Source: Priestia endophytica DSM 13796
GTDB lineage: Bacteria > Bacillota > Bacilli > Bacillales > Bacillaceae_H
Direction of reading: 5' to 3'
DNA length: 64,000 nucleotides
Assembly (NCBI RefSeq): GCF_900115845.1
Contig: NZ_FOXX01000016.1
Location: forward strand, 14,152 to 78,151
Shown in pieces: positions 27,393 to 35,810 of the stretch. Below the pieces are notes generated by a model. That model saw only the letters and a list, made by a program, of their open reading frames with translations. It had not been told where the DNA came from and ran no database searches. A program made the translations under genes and the position numbers. Each line of letters opens with the position of its first letter. The stretch's first letter is position 1.

Positions 27393-28277
27393 TTAAGTTT
27401 TTTTACGAAATAATCTTTCTTTTGCCTTTTTACCTGTCTCGGTCATCGCAAGACCCCCAAGTGCAGTTTCTCGAAGAGTTCTAGGCATATCTTTTCCGAT
27501 CTTATACATAGCTTCAATGACTTCATCGCATGGTATGCGGCTTTCAATACCAGCAAGGGCTAAATCAGCAGCCGAGAAAGCAATCGAGGTGCCCATGACA
27601 TTTCGCTTAATGCAAGGCACTTCAACAAGTCCTGCGACTGGATCGCATACTAAGCCTAATAGTGATTTCATGGCAATAGCTGTTGCATTTACGGCTTGTT
27701 TGGGTGTTCCGCCTTTTAATTCAACGATTGTGCCGGCTGCCATGGCTGTGGCCGAACCGACCTCTGCCTGGCAACCTCCCGCGGCTCCTGAAATAAAGGA
27801 ACGGTTAGCAATTACATAACCAAGCATACTGGCCGTAAACAAGCCCATGACTAAATCTTTATAGGAAGTGCCATCATTTTTATGAAGGGAAAACAATACT
27901 CCTGGTAAAACGCCGGCTGCTCCAGCTGTTGGGGTAGCCACAATGACCCCCATTCGCGCATTGCTTTCAGATGTCGCTAATGAAAAAGTCATCGCATGGC
28001 TTATATATTGTCCTGACAGAGGTTTCCCCTGATTCATGTAGCCATTCATTCTTACAGCATCACCACCAGAGAGACCACTTGGTGCAGTTGAATCATCTTT
28101 TATCCCGTCATCAATTGCCTCCTTCATTTTAATTAATCGCTCTTCCATCATGCTGATAATGGTTTCTTTGCCTTTTCCTGTCTTTTTCGCTTCCATCATC
28201 AGCATCATTTCACCAATTGTTTTTTCTTCACTCTCACAAGCCTGAACAAGATCTGCCATGGACTGAATTTTCATCAT
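27393..28277 (-). CDS. sdaAA: L-serine dehydratase, alpha subunit
   Basis: About 294 aa. Deaminates serine to pyruvate with an iron-sulfur cluster; cysteines seen in [18 protein letters not shown] and VEVPCIKRN fit the cluster ligands. The start at 28277 overlaps the TGA of sdaAB (ATGA), and GGTGAAGG in the sdaAB end serves as ribosome site; an earlier start was rejected. Supplies pyruvate from the serine made by GlyA. Confidence 0.92.
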   Translation of the reverse strand: MMKIQSMADLVQACESEEKTIGEMMLMMEAKKTGKGKETIISMMEERLIKMKEAIDDGIKDDSTAPSGLSGGDAVRMNGYMNQGKPLSGQYISHAMTFSLATSESNARMGVIVATPTAGAAGVLPGVLFSLHKNDGTSYKDLVMGLFTASMLGYVIANRSFISGAAGGCQAEVGSATAMAAGTIVELKGGTPKQAVNATAIAMKSLLGLVCDPVAGLVEVPCIKRNVMGTSIAFSAADLALAGIESRIPCDEVIEAMYKIGKDMPRTLRETALGGLAMTETGKKAKERLFRKKT

Positions 28278-28786
28278 AGTGCCTTCACCATTAAATCGCT
28301 TCTTGACTGACAATGATTCGCAAGGGCTGCAAAGTCATCCCCAGCGCTTAGACGAATATCTACGGTCTCTTCGTTGATCATAAAGATTTTAGATAAACCG
28401 CCACCAAGTGATGCACCACCTATTTTTACTACGCAATCCCCTTGCTTTACCGTAATAACTGTTGTGTTTGGGTGTTCAAAATATGGACAACGATCTTCAA
28501 GCCGAATTTCATAAGACATTCCATATTGTTTAGTTAGATCGATAGCATATTTAATCCTAGAATCATCTGTATCCATTCCTAGTAGTCCACCAAGTAATGC
28601 CTTATCTGTTCCATGGCCTTGGTAGGTTTCAGCAAAGGAGTCATAGAAAATAATTATTGCCTTTTCTGGACAACAGCCTAATAGTTGATGAGTGAATTTC
28701 CCAATTGACACAACGCCTGCTGTATGAGAACTAGACGGACCTACCATGATTGGACCGATAATGTCAAAACAACTTTGAAATTCCAT
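28274..28786 (-). CDS. sdaAB: L-serine dehydratase, beta subunit
   Basis: 170 aa. FDIIGPIMVGPSSSHTAG is the classic N-terminal signature; C-terminal ACT-like part. Lies 19 nt after glyA and is translationally coupled to sdaAA. Confidence 0.93.
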   Translation of the reverse strand: MEFQSCFDIIGPIMVGPSSSHTAGVVSIGKFTHQLLGCCPEKAIIIFYDSFAETYQGHGTDKALLGGLLGMDTDDSRIKYAIDLTKQYGMSYEIRLEDRCPYFEHPNTTVITVKQGDCVVKIGGASLGGGLSKIFMINEETVDIRLSAGDDFAALANHCQSRSDLMVKAL

Positions 28787-28804
28787 AATAATGATACTCC
28801 TTTT

Positions 28805-30055
28805 TTAAACAGTCACGGACTGTTGAAATAATGGATATCCCTCACAAATTTTTCTTGTTGTTTCTTTTGCTTGTTTTAAAATTAATGGATCTCCTTTACT
28901 TCTAAGAACAGACGCAATTGTTTCACCAATTTTAATCATTTCTTCCTGCTTCATGCCACGTGTTGTTAATGCAGCTGTTCCCATACGTATCCCACTTGTC
29001 ACAAATGGGCTTTCAGGATCGTAGGGAATAGTGTTTTTATTAACAGTAATTCCCGCTTTCTCTAGTGATTTCTCCGCCTCTTTTCCCGTTAAGTTCCATG
29101 GCCGCACATCTAAAAGGACAATATGATTATCTGTTCCATCAGAGATAAGTGTTGCTCCTTCTTTTTTTAATATTTCACCTAGCATTTCCGCATTTTTAAT
29201 AATCTGCCTAGCATAATGTTTAAAATCAGGTTGTAAGGCTTCTTTGAAAGACACTGCCTTTGCTGCAATAATATGCATGAGGGGGCCACCTTGAATTCCA
29301 GGAAACACAGCTTTATTGATCTTTTTAATCATTTCTTCATCATTGGTTAAAATAATGCCACCGCGCGGTCCGCGTAATGTTTTATGGGTGGTACTGGTCA
29401 CAACATCTGCATATGGAATAGGCGATGGGTGAAAACCAGCTGCTACAAGTCCAGCAATATGAGCCATATCCACCATCAATTTTGCACCAATTTGGTCGGC
29501 AATGGATTTAAATCGAGCAAAATCAATCGTTCGTGGATAAGCGCTGGTTCCTGCAATAATTAATTTTGGTTTTTCTTTCTTCGCAATTGTTTCTAATTCA
29601 TCATAATCAATTAGATGAGTATCTTCTCTAACTCCATAGGACACTACTTCAAACCATTTTCCTGAGATACTCACTGGACTACCATGAGTGAGATGCCCTC
29701 CGTGAGAAAGGTTCATTCCCATCACTTTATCTCCAGGTTGGAGTAGAGCATAAAGAACTGCTAGGTTTGCTTGAGCTCCAGAATGCGGTTGTACATTTGC
29801 AAACTTCACTTCAAACAAACTCGTTAAACGTTCAATCGCTTTTTGTTCTGCTATGTCCACAAAGTCGCAGCCCCCGTAGTAACGCTTTCCTGGATAACCT
29901 TCTGCATATTTATTGGTAAAAACGGACCCCATTGCTTCCATAACTTCATTGCTCACAAAATTTTCCGATGCAATTAACTCCAAGGTGTTTAATTGTCTGG
30001 TTCTTTCGTCTTTAATAGCAGTAAAAATTTCATGGTCATAGTTTTGTAGACTCAT
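28805..30055 (-). CDS. glyA: Serine hydroxymethyltransferase
   Basis: 416 aa PLP enzyme interconverting glycine plus methylene-tetrahydrofolate and serine. PLP lysine in [16 protein letters not shown]; also [10 protein letters not shown] and [14 protein letters not shown]. First gene after the glycine riboswitch. The methylene-folate can come from GcvT and the dimethylglycine dehydrogenase, so two glycine carbons plus one C1 unit yield serine. Likely a second, catabolic glyA copy (inference). Confidence 0.95.
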   Translation of the reverse strand: MSLQNYDHEIFTAIKDERTRQLNTLELIASENFVSNEVMEAMGSVFTNKYAEGYPGKRYYGGCDFVDIAEQKAIERLTSLFEVKFANVQPHSGAQANLAVLYALLQPGDKVMGMNLSHGGHLTHGSPVSISGKWFEVVSYGVREDTHLIDYDELETIAKKEKPKLIIAGTSAYPRTIDFARFKSIADQIGAKLMVDMAHIAGLVAAGFHPSPIPYADVVTSTTHKTLRGPRGGIILTNDEEMIKKINKAVFPGIQGGPLMHIIAAKAVSFKEALQPDFKHYARQIIKNAEMLGEILKKEGATLISDGTDNHIVLLDVRPWNLTGKEAEKSLEKAGITVNKNTIPYDPESPFVTSGIRMGTAALTTRGMKQEEMIKIGETIASVLRSKGDPLILKQAKETTRKICEGYPLFQQSVTV

Positions 30056-30110
30056 ATACAGACCTCCTTTAATTTTTCTAAAACTTTATATCTGTTTACC
30101 TTCCCTAATA

Positions 30111-30162
30111 AAAAGACAGAGGAAGGGCAAGATATCAATCTTACCCTTCCTCTGTCCTTTTT
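30111..30162 (-). terminator. Riboswitch expression-platform terminator
   Basis: GACAGAGGAAGGG and CCCTTCCTCTGTC form a long stem; on the minus strand it is followed by TTTTTATT. It lies between the second glycine aptamer and glyA. Confidence 0.85.
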
Positions 30163-30378
30163 ACCTGAGAGATTACCTCCTGTTTAAAACATTTTAAGAA
30201 GAATAACTTTTTTAAAAATGTTTTAGACAGAAGAGTTCCCCTTTGGTGGCTCTTCAGCTCTCTCCAGAGGTGCGTCCAATTGCAGTCTTTTTACCTGAGA
30301 GTTTATACCCCAAGGATTTTTTGAGGTTTGCTCCTTCGGTGCCGAATTAATCTTTTTCGGTCTCTCCCACAATTATCA
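30163..30378 (-). ncRNA. Tandem glycine riboswitch
   Basis: On the minus strand two aptamers follow each other. The first (about 30378-30293) has GGGAGAGACC, CACCGAAGGAGCAAA and CTCTCAGGTA; the second (about 30285-30163) has CTCTGGAGAGAGC, CCACCAAAGGGGAA and AATCTCTCAGGTAAA. These are the conserved glycine aptamer blocks. The terminator at 30111-30162 is the expression platform. In relatives glycine switches the operon on; here it would control glyA-sda-gcv. Confidence 0.95.
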
Positions 30379-30447
30379 TCCGCTTGTATAAAGTGAATTT
30401 ATAATTTGTAATATTAAAATTTATTATGAATTAGAATTTAAACAAAA

Positions 30448-30491
30448 AAAAGTAAGCACTTTTATAACACATAGTGATCAAAAGTATACTG
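30448..30491 (-). promoter_or_regulatory. HxlR-box-like element before the glycine operon
   Basis: 44 bp: AAAAGTAAGCACTTT, TATAA, CACATAGTGATCAAAAGTAT, ACTG. Same length as the zwf and nitrilase elements, pointing to glyA. Flanking sequence (TTATGAATTAGAATTT against TTATGAGTTAGAATTT at 13457) shows that more than the box was copied. Confidence 0.7.
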
Positions 30492-30624
30492 TAAGGGAAA
30501 ATAAGGATCATTTGTTTATCCTTGCTCAGTTAAGATGTGCTTTAAGTAAAGGAGCTCCCTAATATCAAAACGCTAAAAAAAAGTGTCAAGAAACTTCACA
30601 AAACATTTTAAAAATACAAAATAT

Positions 30625-30752
30625 TAAAAATATAATAAGTCCATCGACAAGATTTAACATTTAGTTAACAAGAAGGAGTTGGAATTGGAGTTATGAAAGG
30701 CAAGAAAGTTGTTATTATCGGAGCTAGTGTAGTTGGACATGGTAGGGCTTAA
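30625..30752 (+). pseudogene. Duplicated promoter plus first 19 codons of the dimethylglycine dehydrogenase gene
   Basis: TATAAT at 30631-30636, GACAAGATTTAACATTTA, AAGGAG and GGAGTTATGAA match 13836-13910. The frame from ATG 30693 reads MKGKKVVIIGASVVGHGRA and stops at 30752, clearly the same N-terminus with the FAD fingerprint altered (GAGVVG to GASVVG). Positions 30492-30624 hold no gene. The copied promoter now precedes the amino acid permease. Confidence 0.85.
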
Positions 30753-30823
30753 TTATTCAAGGATATCGACAAAGGAATTTAGCATCCAAGTTATTAATAA
30801 TTTATATAAAGGAGCTATTTCAT

Positions 30824-32227
30824 ATGAATCAAAAAGAAAAATTACAGAAGACTCTTCGTATGCGTCACATGATGATGATTGCGTTTGGAGGTTCTATCGG
30901 TGCAGGCCTGTTCGTAGGCAGTGGTGCTATCATCCAGGATACTGGACCATCAGCAGTCCTTACAGCCTTAATGGCTGGAATCTTAGTTATTCTTATTATG
31001 AGGATGCTAGGAGAAATGGTTGTAGCAAAGCCTAGCCTAGGTTCGTTTTCAGATTACGCCCGAGAGGCTCTTGGAAATTGGGCAGGTTTTACAGTTGGTT
31101 GGTTATACTGGTACTTCTGGGTTATTGTTATTGCTGTAGAAGCGATTGCAGGTGCTACAATATTACAAGATTGGATATTCCCTAATACTCCACTTTGGAT
31201 ATTAAATTTAATCCTTTTATTAGCATTAACGTTAACTAATCTCTTCTCGGTTAAAGCTTACGGTGAATTTGAATATTGGTTTTCATTGATTAAAGTTGTT
31301 ACAATTACTTTATTTCTCTTAGTTGGTGGGGCGTATGTTTTAGGCCTATTACCTGGTACTACAATGAATTTCTCTAATTTGACGACGCATGGTGGGTTTG
31401 CACCAGTTGGTACAGGTGCGGTATTTGTCGCTATAGCGACTATTATTTTTTCTTTTGTTGGTTCTGAAATTGTAACTATTGCGGCAGCAGAATCCGATGA
31501 ATCAGAAAAGGCTGTGGTGAAGGCTGTAAATTCTGTTATCATCCGTATTTTAATGTTTTATGTAGGATCCGTCTTTTTAATTGTAACTATTATTCCATGG
31601 AATGATGACGTAGCACTTAAAAACCCCTACGTTAACGCCCTTAAAGTCATTGGTATACCTGGTGCTGACGTAATTATGAATCTAGTTGTTGTTACAGCAG
31701 TTCTCTCTTGTTTAAACTCAGGGCTGTATACTGCATCTCGAATGTTGTTCGCTTTAGGTAATAAGGGAGATGCCCCAAAATGGATGCTTAATGTTACGAA
31801 ACGAGGAGTTCCCTTAAAGGCAATTCTTACATGTACCATATTTGGCTTTTTATCTGTAATTATGTCTTTTATATCCCCAGATACAGTATTTCAATTCTTA
31901 TTAAATTCTTCAGGAGCAATTGCTCTCTTTGTATACTTACTGATCGCCATTTCCCAGTTAATTCTTCGTAAAAAGATTGAGAATGAAATGCCTCATCGTC
32001 TTAAATTTCGTATGTGGGGTTATCCTTATGTGACCATTGCATCAATTATTGCAATCACTATGATTATTGGAAGTATGGGCTTTAACTCTGAGACCCAATC
32101 CCAGTTAGTATTAAGTATATTTAGTGTGATTGTTGTGGTCATTCTCTATATAATTAAAACAAACGTTACACGAAAAAAAGCTATCAATTCTAATATCGTT
32201 GAGGATGATATATCTAAGATCAAATAA
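30824..32227 (+). CDS. APC-family amino acid permease (GabP/AnsP type)
   Basis: 467 aa, about twelve membrane segments, N-terminal RMRHMMMIAFGGSIGAGLFVGSG-type signature split by a longer hydrophobic stretch, and the SFSDYAREALGNWAGF loop. Imports an amino acid or GABA-like compound. GGAGC ribosome site before the ATG. Its promoter is a copy of the dimethylglycine dehydrogenase promoter, so sarcosine, dimethylglycine, glycine or serine are reasonable but unproven substrates. Confidence 0.85.
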   Translation: MNQKEKLQKTLRMRHMMMIAFGGSIGAGLFVGSGAIIQDTGPSAVLTALMAGILVILIMRMLGEMVVAKPSLGSFSDYAREALGNWAGFTVGWLYWYFWVIVIAVEAIAGATILQDWIFPNTPLWILNLILLLALTLTNLFSVKAYGEFEYWFSLIKVVTITLFLLVGGAYVLGLLPGTTMNFSNLTTHGGFAPVGTGAVFVAIATIIFSFVGSEIVTIAAAESDESEKAVVKAVNSVIIRILMFYVGSVFLIVTIIPWNDDVALKNPYVNALKVIGIPGADVIMNLVVVTAVLSCLNSGLYTASRMLFALGNKGDAPKWMLNVTKRGVPLKAILTCTIFGFLSVIMSFISPDTVFQFLLNSSGAIALFVYLLIAISQLILRKKIENEMPHRLKFRMWGYPYVTIASIIAITMIIGSMGFNSETQSQLVLSIFSVIVVVILYIIKTNVTRKKAINSNIVEDDISKIK

Positions 32228-32310
32228 TCTTGATATAAATCTTACTTGATTTCGTGCAGGTTTTCCCTATTAGTAACTTTTAATTTATTCTAATATATTT
32301 CTCCATATGT

Positions 32311-32351
32311 AGAAACCCTTTGCTAGTGCTAAGCAAAGGGTTTCTTTTTTA
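32311..32351. terminator. Terminator after the permease
   Basis: GAAACCCTTTGCT pairs with AGCAAAGGGTTTC, followed by TTTTTT. Confidence 0.85.
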
Positions 32352-32502
32352 TTTGCTATATGAAGGTTAAGGAAGTTTTACCTATGCTTACTCTAGCCTT
32401 TAGATAATGACGATAAATACTGATTCATGATCGAATTCCTTATTTTTTAGATATGAAGTCATATTTTATTTAAAGAGTCTTTTGTATACTAATAAGCTCT
32501 TA

Positions 32503-32700
32503 TCAAGAAACGGATTGAAGTTCTTCCGTTAAGCGTAAAAAAGTTTCTTTATCTCTATTTTTTAAGGATTGGTCAATTTCCTCAAGGATCTTCCCTTTTT
32601 TGAAATCCTTCACCACTTGATTCAAAAATAATTCAGCCACTACCTCGTCATGTATATTTATTTCAACTTGGTTCATTTCATTAGACACGTTATTTTCCAT
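32503..32700 (-). CDS. IDEAL-domain small protein
   Basis: 65 aa. The segment VVKDFKKGKILEEIDQSLKNRDKETFLRLTEEL matches the IDEAL domain of small Bacillus proteins (some are adaptor or competence-related; most unknown). AT-rich flanks; stands alone on the minus strand. Confidence 0.75.
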   Translation of the reverse strand: MENNVSNEMNQVEINIHDEVVAELFLNQVVKDFKKGKILEEIDQSLKNRDKETFLRLTEELQSVS

Positions 32701-32855
32701 CCAACGTCAACCCCTTTATCTTTTCTCTTTGGTAAAAAGTATTCCCCTTTTATACTTTTTCAATACGAGATTGATAGATAAAATTTTTAATATTATATAG
32801 CCTTAAGGCTATAGCCAAAGGCTTGAGCTTTTTTGAAATCATAAGCATACCCATA

Positions 32856-32897
32856 ACAAAGACCGCCCAATATCCATCAGTGTATAAGGCGGTCTTA
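32856..32897. terminator. Hairpin terminator
   Basis: AAGACCGCC pairs with GGCGGTCTT; T-rich on the plus side. Confidence 0.6.
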
Positions 32898-32955
32898 AGT
32901 ATATTTATGATATATAACTATTCGCTTTTTCACGACAATATTCCAACCTATAATT

Positions 32956-33168
32956 CTAGATATCAAAGAAATCTTCAACCTTTGCATCTTTATTTACTTT
33001 TCTAATAGCTGCCATAATTCTTTTAACTGTGGATATATTGGGATCTCGTTTACCTGTGCAAATGTCACTCATTGCTGTATTTGAGAGTTTTGAATTTCTC
33101 GCCAACCATTGTTGAGTCCTTCCTTCACTCGCTAGCCATTTCTTCAACTTTGTTCTTTTTACTCCCAT
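32956..33168 (-). CDS. Small XRE-type helix-turn-helix repressor
   Basis: 70 aa consisting almost only of an XRE/Cro helix-turn-helix (TQQWLARNSKLSNTAMSDICTGKRDPNISTVKRI). The AGAGGTG site is before the ATG. It is divergent from the small membrane protein, FtsK-like and replication-relaxation genes, and a perfect palindrome at 33233-33262 lies between, probably its operator. Confidence 0.85.
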   Translation of the reverse strand: MGVKRTKLKKWLASEGRTQQWLARNSKLSNTAMSDICTGKRDPNISTVKRIMAAIRKVNKDAKVEDFFDI

Positions 33169-33232
33169 CCTTTACACCTCTATATTATGGTTTTATGTCT
33201 TCATTAATGTCCATTTTTTCAAGTTTATATTC

Positions 33233-33262
33233 AAAAAAAATCAAGTTAACTTGATTTTTTTT
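33233..33262. promoter_or_regulatory. Perfect 30-bp palindrome, likely repressor operator
   Basis: Core AATCAAGTTAACTTGATT with flanking A8 and T8 tracts, in the divergent region between the XRE gene and the 33331 gene. It could also act as a bidirectional terminator. Confidence 0.6.
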
Positions 33263-33330
33263 ATAAGACAAGATAAGTCGAACAAGCCATGCAACATACA
33301 ATCGACTATACCAATTTAGGAGGCGTTCAC

Positions 33331-33507
33331 ATGGTTACAGTCCTGGGAACAAGCATGGTGTTATTCACGGTGATTTATGCAGAGAGAAAAGGATGGGTCG
33401 ATAAAGAAAAAGTAAGAGTGGTCATGCAGGTTGGAATGAATGTGGGTATCTTGGGAAGCTTGCTCTATTTTTTGTATACCCTGTCTTCTTTTCTTCCCTT
33501 CTTATGA
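33331..33507 (+). CDS. Small plasmid membrane protein, 58 aa
   Basis: Start ATG at 33331 with TTAGGAGG site; an upstream ATG at 33289 has none. Two hydrophobic segments (about residues 3-15 and 33-55) separated by a basic stretch ERKGWVDKEKVR. Lies before the FtsK-like gene on the same strand. Not recognised. Confidence 0.6.
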   Translation: MVTVLGTSMVLFTVIYAERKGWVDKEKVRVVMQVGMNVGILGSLLYFLYTLSSFLPFL

Positions 33508-33628
33508 CCAGGGTTCCAACCAGGCTAGAAGAGAAAAAGGAATAGGTTCATGATGATTAGAACAACATTTGGAAGCTTCCTTTCTTAAGGAACTATCTAT
33601 AGAAGATAAATAAGGAGGAGGAAAAATC

Positions 33629-34795
33629 ATGTGGGAGCTCATGGCGATTCCGGTTTTAACAAGTGCCGCAGCCTTATGGTTTGGAACGAATACATCGAGT
33701 GAGGAACATCGTGTCATCCAACAGGTTTTTGAGCACTACCATATCCACGTGAAAGACGGAAAAAACAACCGATATCCTCAGCTCGTTCGAGAGTATAAAA
33801 GCACAAAACAAATCAAGCTGATTTATCGCACCCCTTTAGCTTTAGAAGAAAAAACCTTACGAACGTTACAACAGATTTTATCCGTCACCTTAGATCAAGA
33901 AGTGAACGTATCGTTCAAAAAATGGCTCATCATTGAGATTTCCAACGGTAAAATGCCTTCGTATGTGTCGTATCAAGACGTTCCTTATCGTAAAGGTTGG
34001 GTGGTTCCCTTAGGGAAAAACCATCAGGGGTGGCACTTTCACCATTTCGACCATACCCCACACACCACCGTTTCCGGGACAACTCGCTTTGGAAAAACAG
34101 TCATGATAAAAGTCATGATGACCTATCTCATTGAACATCATCCGTGGGATGCTCAATTCATGATTATCGATTTAAAGGGTGGATTAGAGTTTGATCGGTA
34201 TAAGAACCTTCAACAAGTGAAATGGGTTGCTAGTAATCCAAAGGAGGCCTTATACATCTTAGAACAAGTCCAAAAGGATATGAAGGAACGAATGGACCGT
34301 TTTAAACGTGAAGGCTGGTCCAACATTGTAGACACTCCCCTCTCTCAACGTCTGTTTGTTTTGATTGATGAAGCCGCCCAACTTACACCCGAAAAATTCA
34401 TGGAGAAAGAAGAAAAGAAGACGTTAGCACAGTGTCAATCTATCCTCAGTGAAATTGCACGCCTAGGAGGCGCTCTGGGCGTTCGATTGGTCTATGGAAC
34501 CCAATACCCTACCTCGAATGTATTAAATGGCTCTATCAAGCAAAATGCGGATTTAAAGGTGAGTTTTCGTCTAGGAAGTGATTATGCGTCCAAGGTGGCT
34601 ATTGATGCTTATGGAGCCGAAACCTTACCTTCAGATATCAAAGGGCGTGCGTTGATTAAAACGCATGAAGTGAAAGAAGTGCAAGTCCCCTACCTCAATC
34701 ATGAGGAAATCTGGAAACGGATTGGAGGCTATGAAATTGCAAAACAAACAGTTGTGCGAGACGAGACAGGAGAAGATTATGTACGCCTTGGATAA
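33629..34795 (+). CDS. FtsK/SpoIIIE-type DNA-translocase ATPase
   Basis: 388 aa. Walker A GTTRFGKTVM near residue 150 and Walker B LFVLIDEAAQL near 240 identify an FtsK/TraD-like ATPase; N-terminus has one short hydrophobic stretch. AAGGAGGAGG site before ATG. Such small FtsK-like proteins accompany Bacillus plasmids and integrative elements and move DNA in transfer or replication. Overlaps the next gene by 17 nt. Confidence 0.88.
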   Translation: MWELMAIPVLTSAAALWFGTNTSSEEHRVIQQVFEHYHIHVKDGKNNRYPQLVREYKSTKQIKLIYRTPLALEEKTLRTLQQILSVTLDQEVNVSFKKWLIIEISNGKMPSYVSYQDVPYRKGWVVPLGKNHQGWHFHHFDHTPHTTVSGTTRFGKTVMIKVMMTYLIEHHPWDAQFMIIDLKGGLEFDRYKNLQQVKWVASNPKEALYILEQVQKDMKERMDRFKREGWSNIVDTPLSQRLFVLIDEAAQLTPEKFMEKEEKKTLAQCQSILSEIARLGGALGVRLVYGTQYPTSNVLNGSIKQNADLKVSFRLGSDYASKVAIDAYGAETLPSDIKGRALIKTHEVKEVQVPYLNHEEIWKRIGGYEIAKQTVVRDETGEDYVRLG

Positions 34796-35348
34796 GTTGG
34801 AATGTATGAGTCGATCTCAATTGCAGTATCTCTTTCAGTTGAAGAGTGTCCGCAATGCTAATCGTGTTCTTTATAATATGAGTTCCTTTTTAAATTACAA
34901 GCGTCTCCATGAAAATGTCTACTATTTATCGAAGAAAGGACGCCAACACATTGGATCAGAGAAAAACAAGCCTCACTTAACACAGCTCGAACATAAAGTA
35001 CGACGGAATGATATTTACTTGTATTATGGGTGTCCGAAAGAGTGGAAAGTGGAACGACCGAATGAATGGAGGATCCAAGGAGAAACCTATAAGCTCATTA
35101 GTGATGCTCGCTTTTCCCTTCACGGTGTCATTTGCTTTGTGGAAGTGGATCTCAAACAAAAGATGCTCGAAAATAAAAAGAAAATTAAACTGTATCAATC
35201 CCTCTTTCAAGCTTTGGGCAACCAACAAGCTTTACTCATCTTTTATACGACCACTCCAGTGAGAAAAGAAAGAATTCTAAGCTGGTGTCAGGAATATAAA
35301 GTCAATGCGGAAATTCTAACAACGGATGATCTTGAAAATTATTTTTAA
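34779..35348 (+). CDS. Replication-relaxation family protein
   Basis: 189 aa. Start ATG at 34779 (GGAG site 7 nt upstream). N-terminal winged helix (CMSRSQLQYLFQLKSVRNANRVLYNMSSFLNYKRL) followed by a nuclease-like fold with VEVDLKQKM, fitting the Replic_Relax family that some plasmids use as accessory replication or nicking protein. Coupled to the FtsK-like gene. Catalytic activity is not proven. Confidence 0.82.
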   Translation: MYALDKLECMSRSQLQYLFQLKSVRNANRVLYNMSSFLNYKRLHENVYYLSKKGRQHIGSEKNKPHLTQLEHKVRRNDIYLYYGCPKEWKVERPNEWRIQGETYKLISDARFSLHGVICFVEVDLKQKMLENKKKIKLYQSLFQALGNQQALLIFYTTTPVRKERILSWCQEYKVNAEILTTDDLENYF

Positions 35349-35509
35349 TAAATTTATAAACAGTATAGATTTTAATATGGACAAAGTGCAACCAGGCAGC
35401 CCTTATGAGAGACTATTTATCTTTTAAAACTATGTTCTAAAAGATAATATTTAAACAAAAGAATAATGACTCATTTAAGGGAAATCTATAAAAATAGGTC
35501 GAATATACA

Positions 35510-35538
35510 TTGTGCACATTGGTAGAGTTTGCTATAAT
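35510..35538 (+). promoter_or_regulatory. Promoter of the rep leader
   Basis: TTGTGC at 35510, 17 nt, TATAAT at 35533-35538. Confidence 0.65.
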
Positions 35539-35544
35539 AACAGC

Positions 35545-35800
35545 AATTAGACAGTTCGGAACAGAAAAAAGGTTCAAGGCAATCATAGCGATGTTGGAAG
35601 CATCCTACGACGGCTCACCGTGCGAAACCACGGTAAACACTTACCTCAAACCTTGTTCACAATAGTTAAAGTTTCTATCTGCATTTTACAGCAAAACTTT
35701 AACTATTGCAAGGGTTTATTGTACTCTCTTTTGTAAAGGGTGTGTTTACCGAATTTTTAAACGGTAAACACACCCTTTTTCTTTTTCCGCAGGAAAAGAG
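35545..35800 (+). promoter_or_regulatory. Structured rep leader (attenuator-like)
   Basis: A 14-bp hairpin (35661-35674 with 35694-35707) is followed by a 17-bp perfect terminator hairpin (35735-35751 with 35762-35778) and a T-run. Upstream, CACGGTAAACAC (35629-35640) can pair with the left arm of that terminator (GTGTTTACCG), giving an antiterminator alternative. ACCGTG/CACGGT at 35617-35634 makes another small stem. The terminator ends about 30 nt before the rep start. Suggests transcription attenuation, perhaps by a counter-transcript, sets copy number. Confidence 0.7.
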
Positions 35801-35810
35801 GAGAGAAAAT

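Noticed and set aside
30733-31035. An alternative plus-strand frame overlapping the permease start.
   Set aside because: It has no ribosome site and is a shadow of the duplicated promoter and the permease gene.
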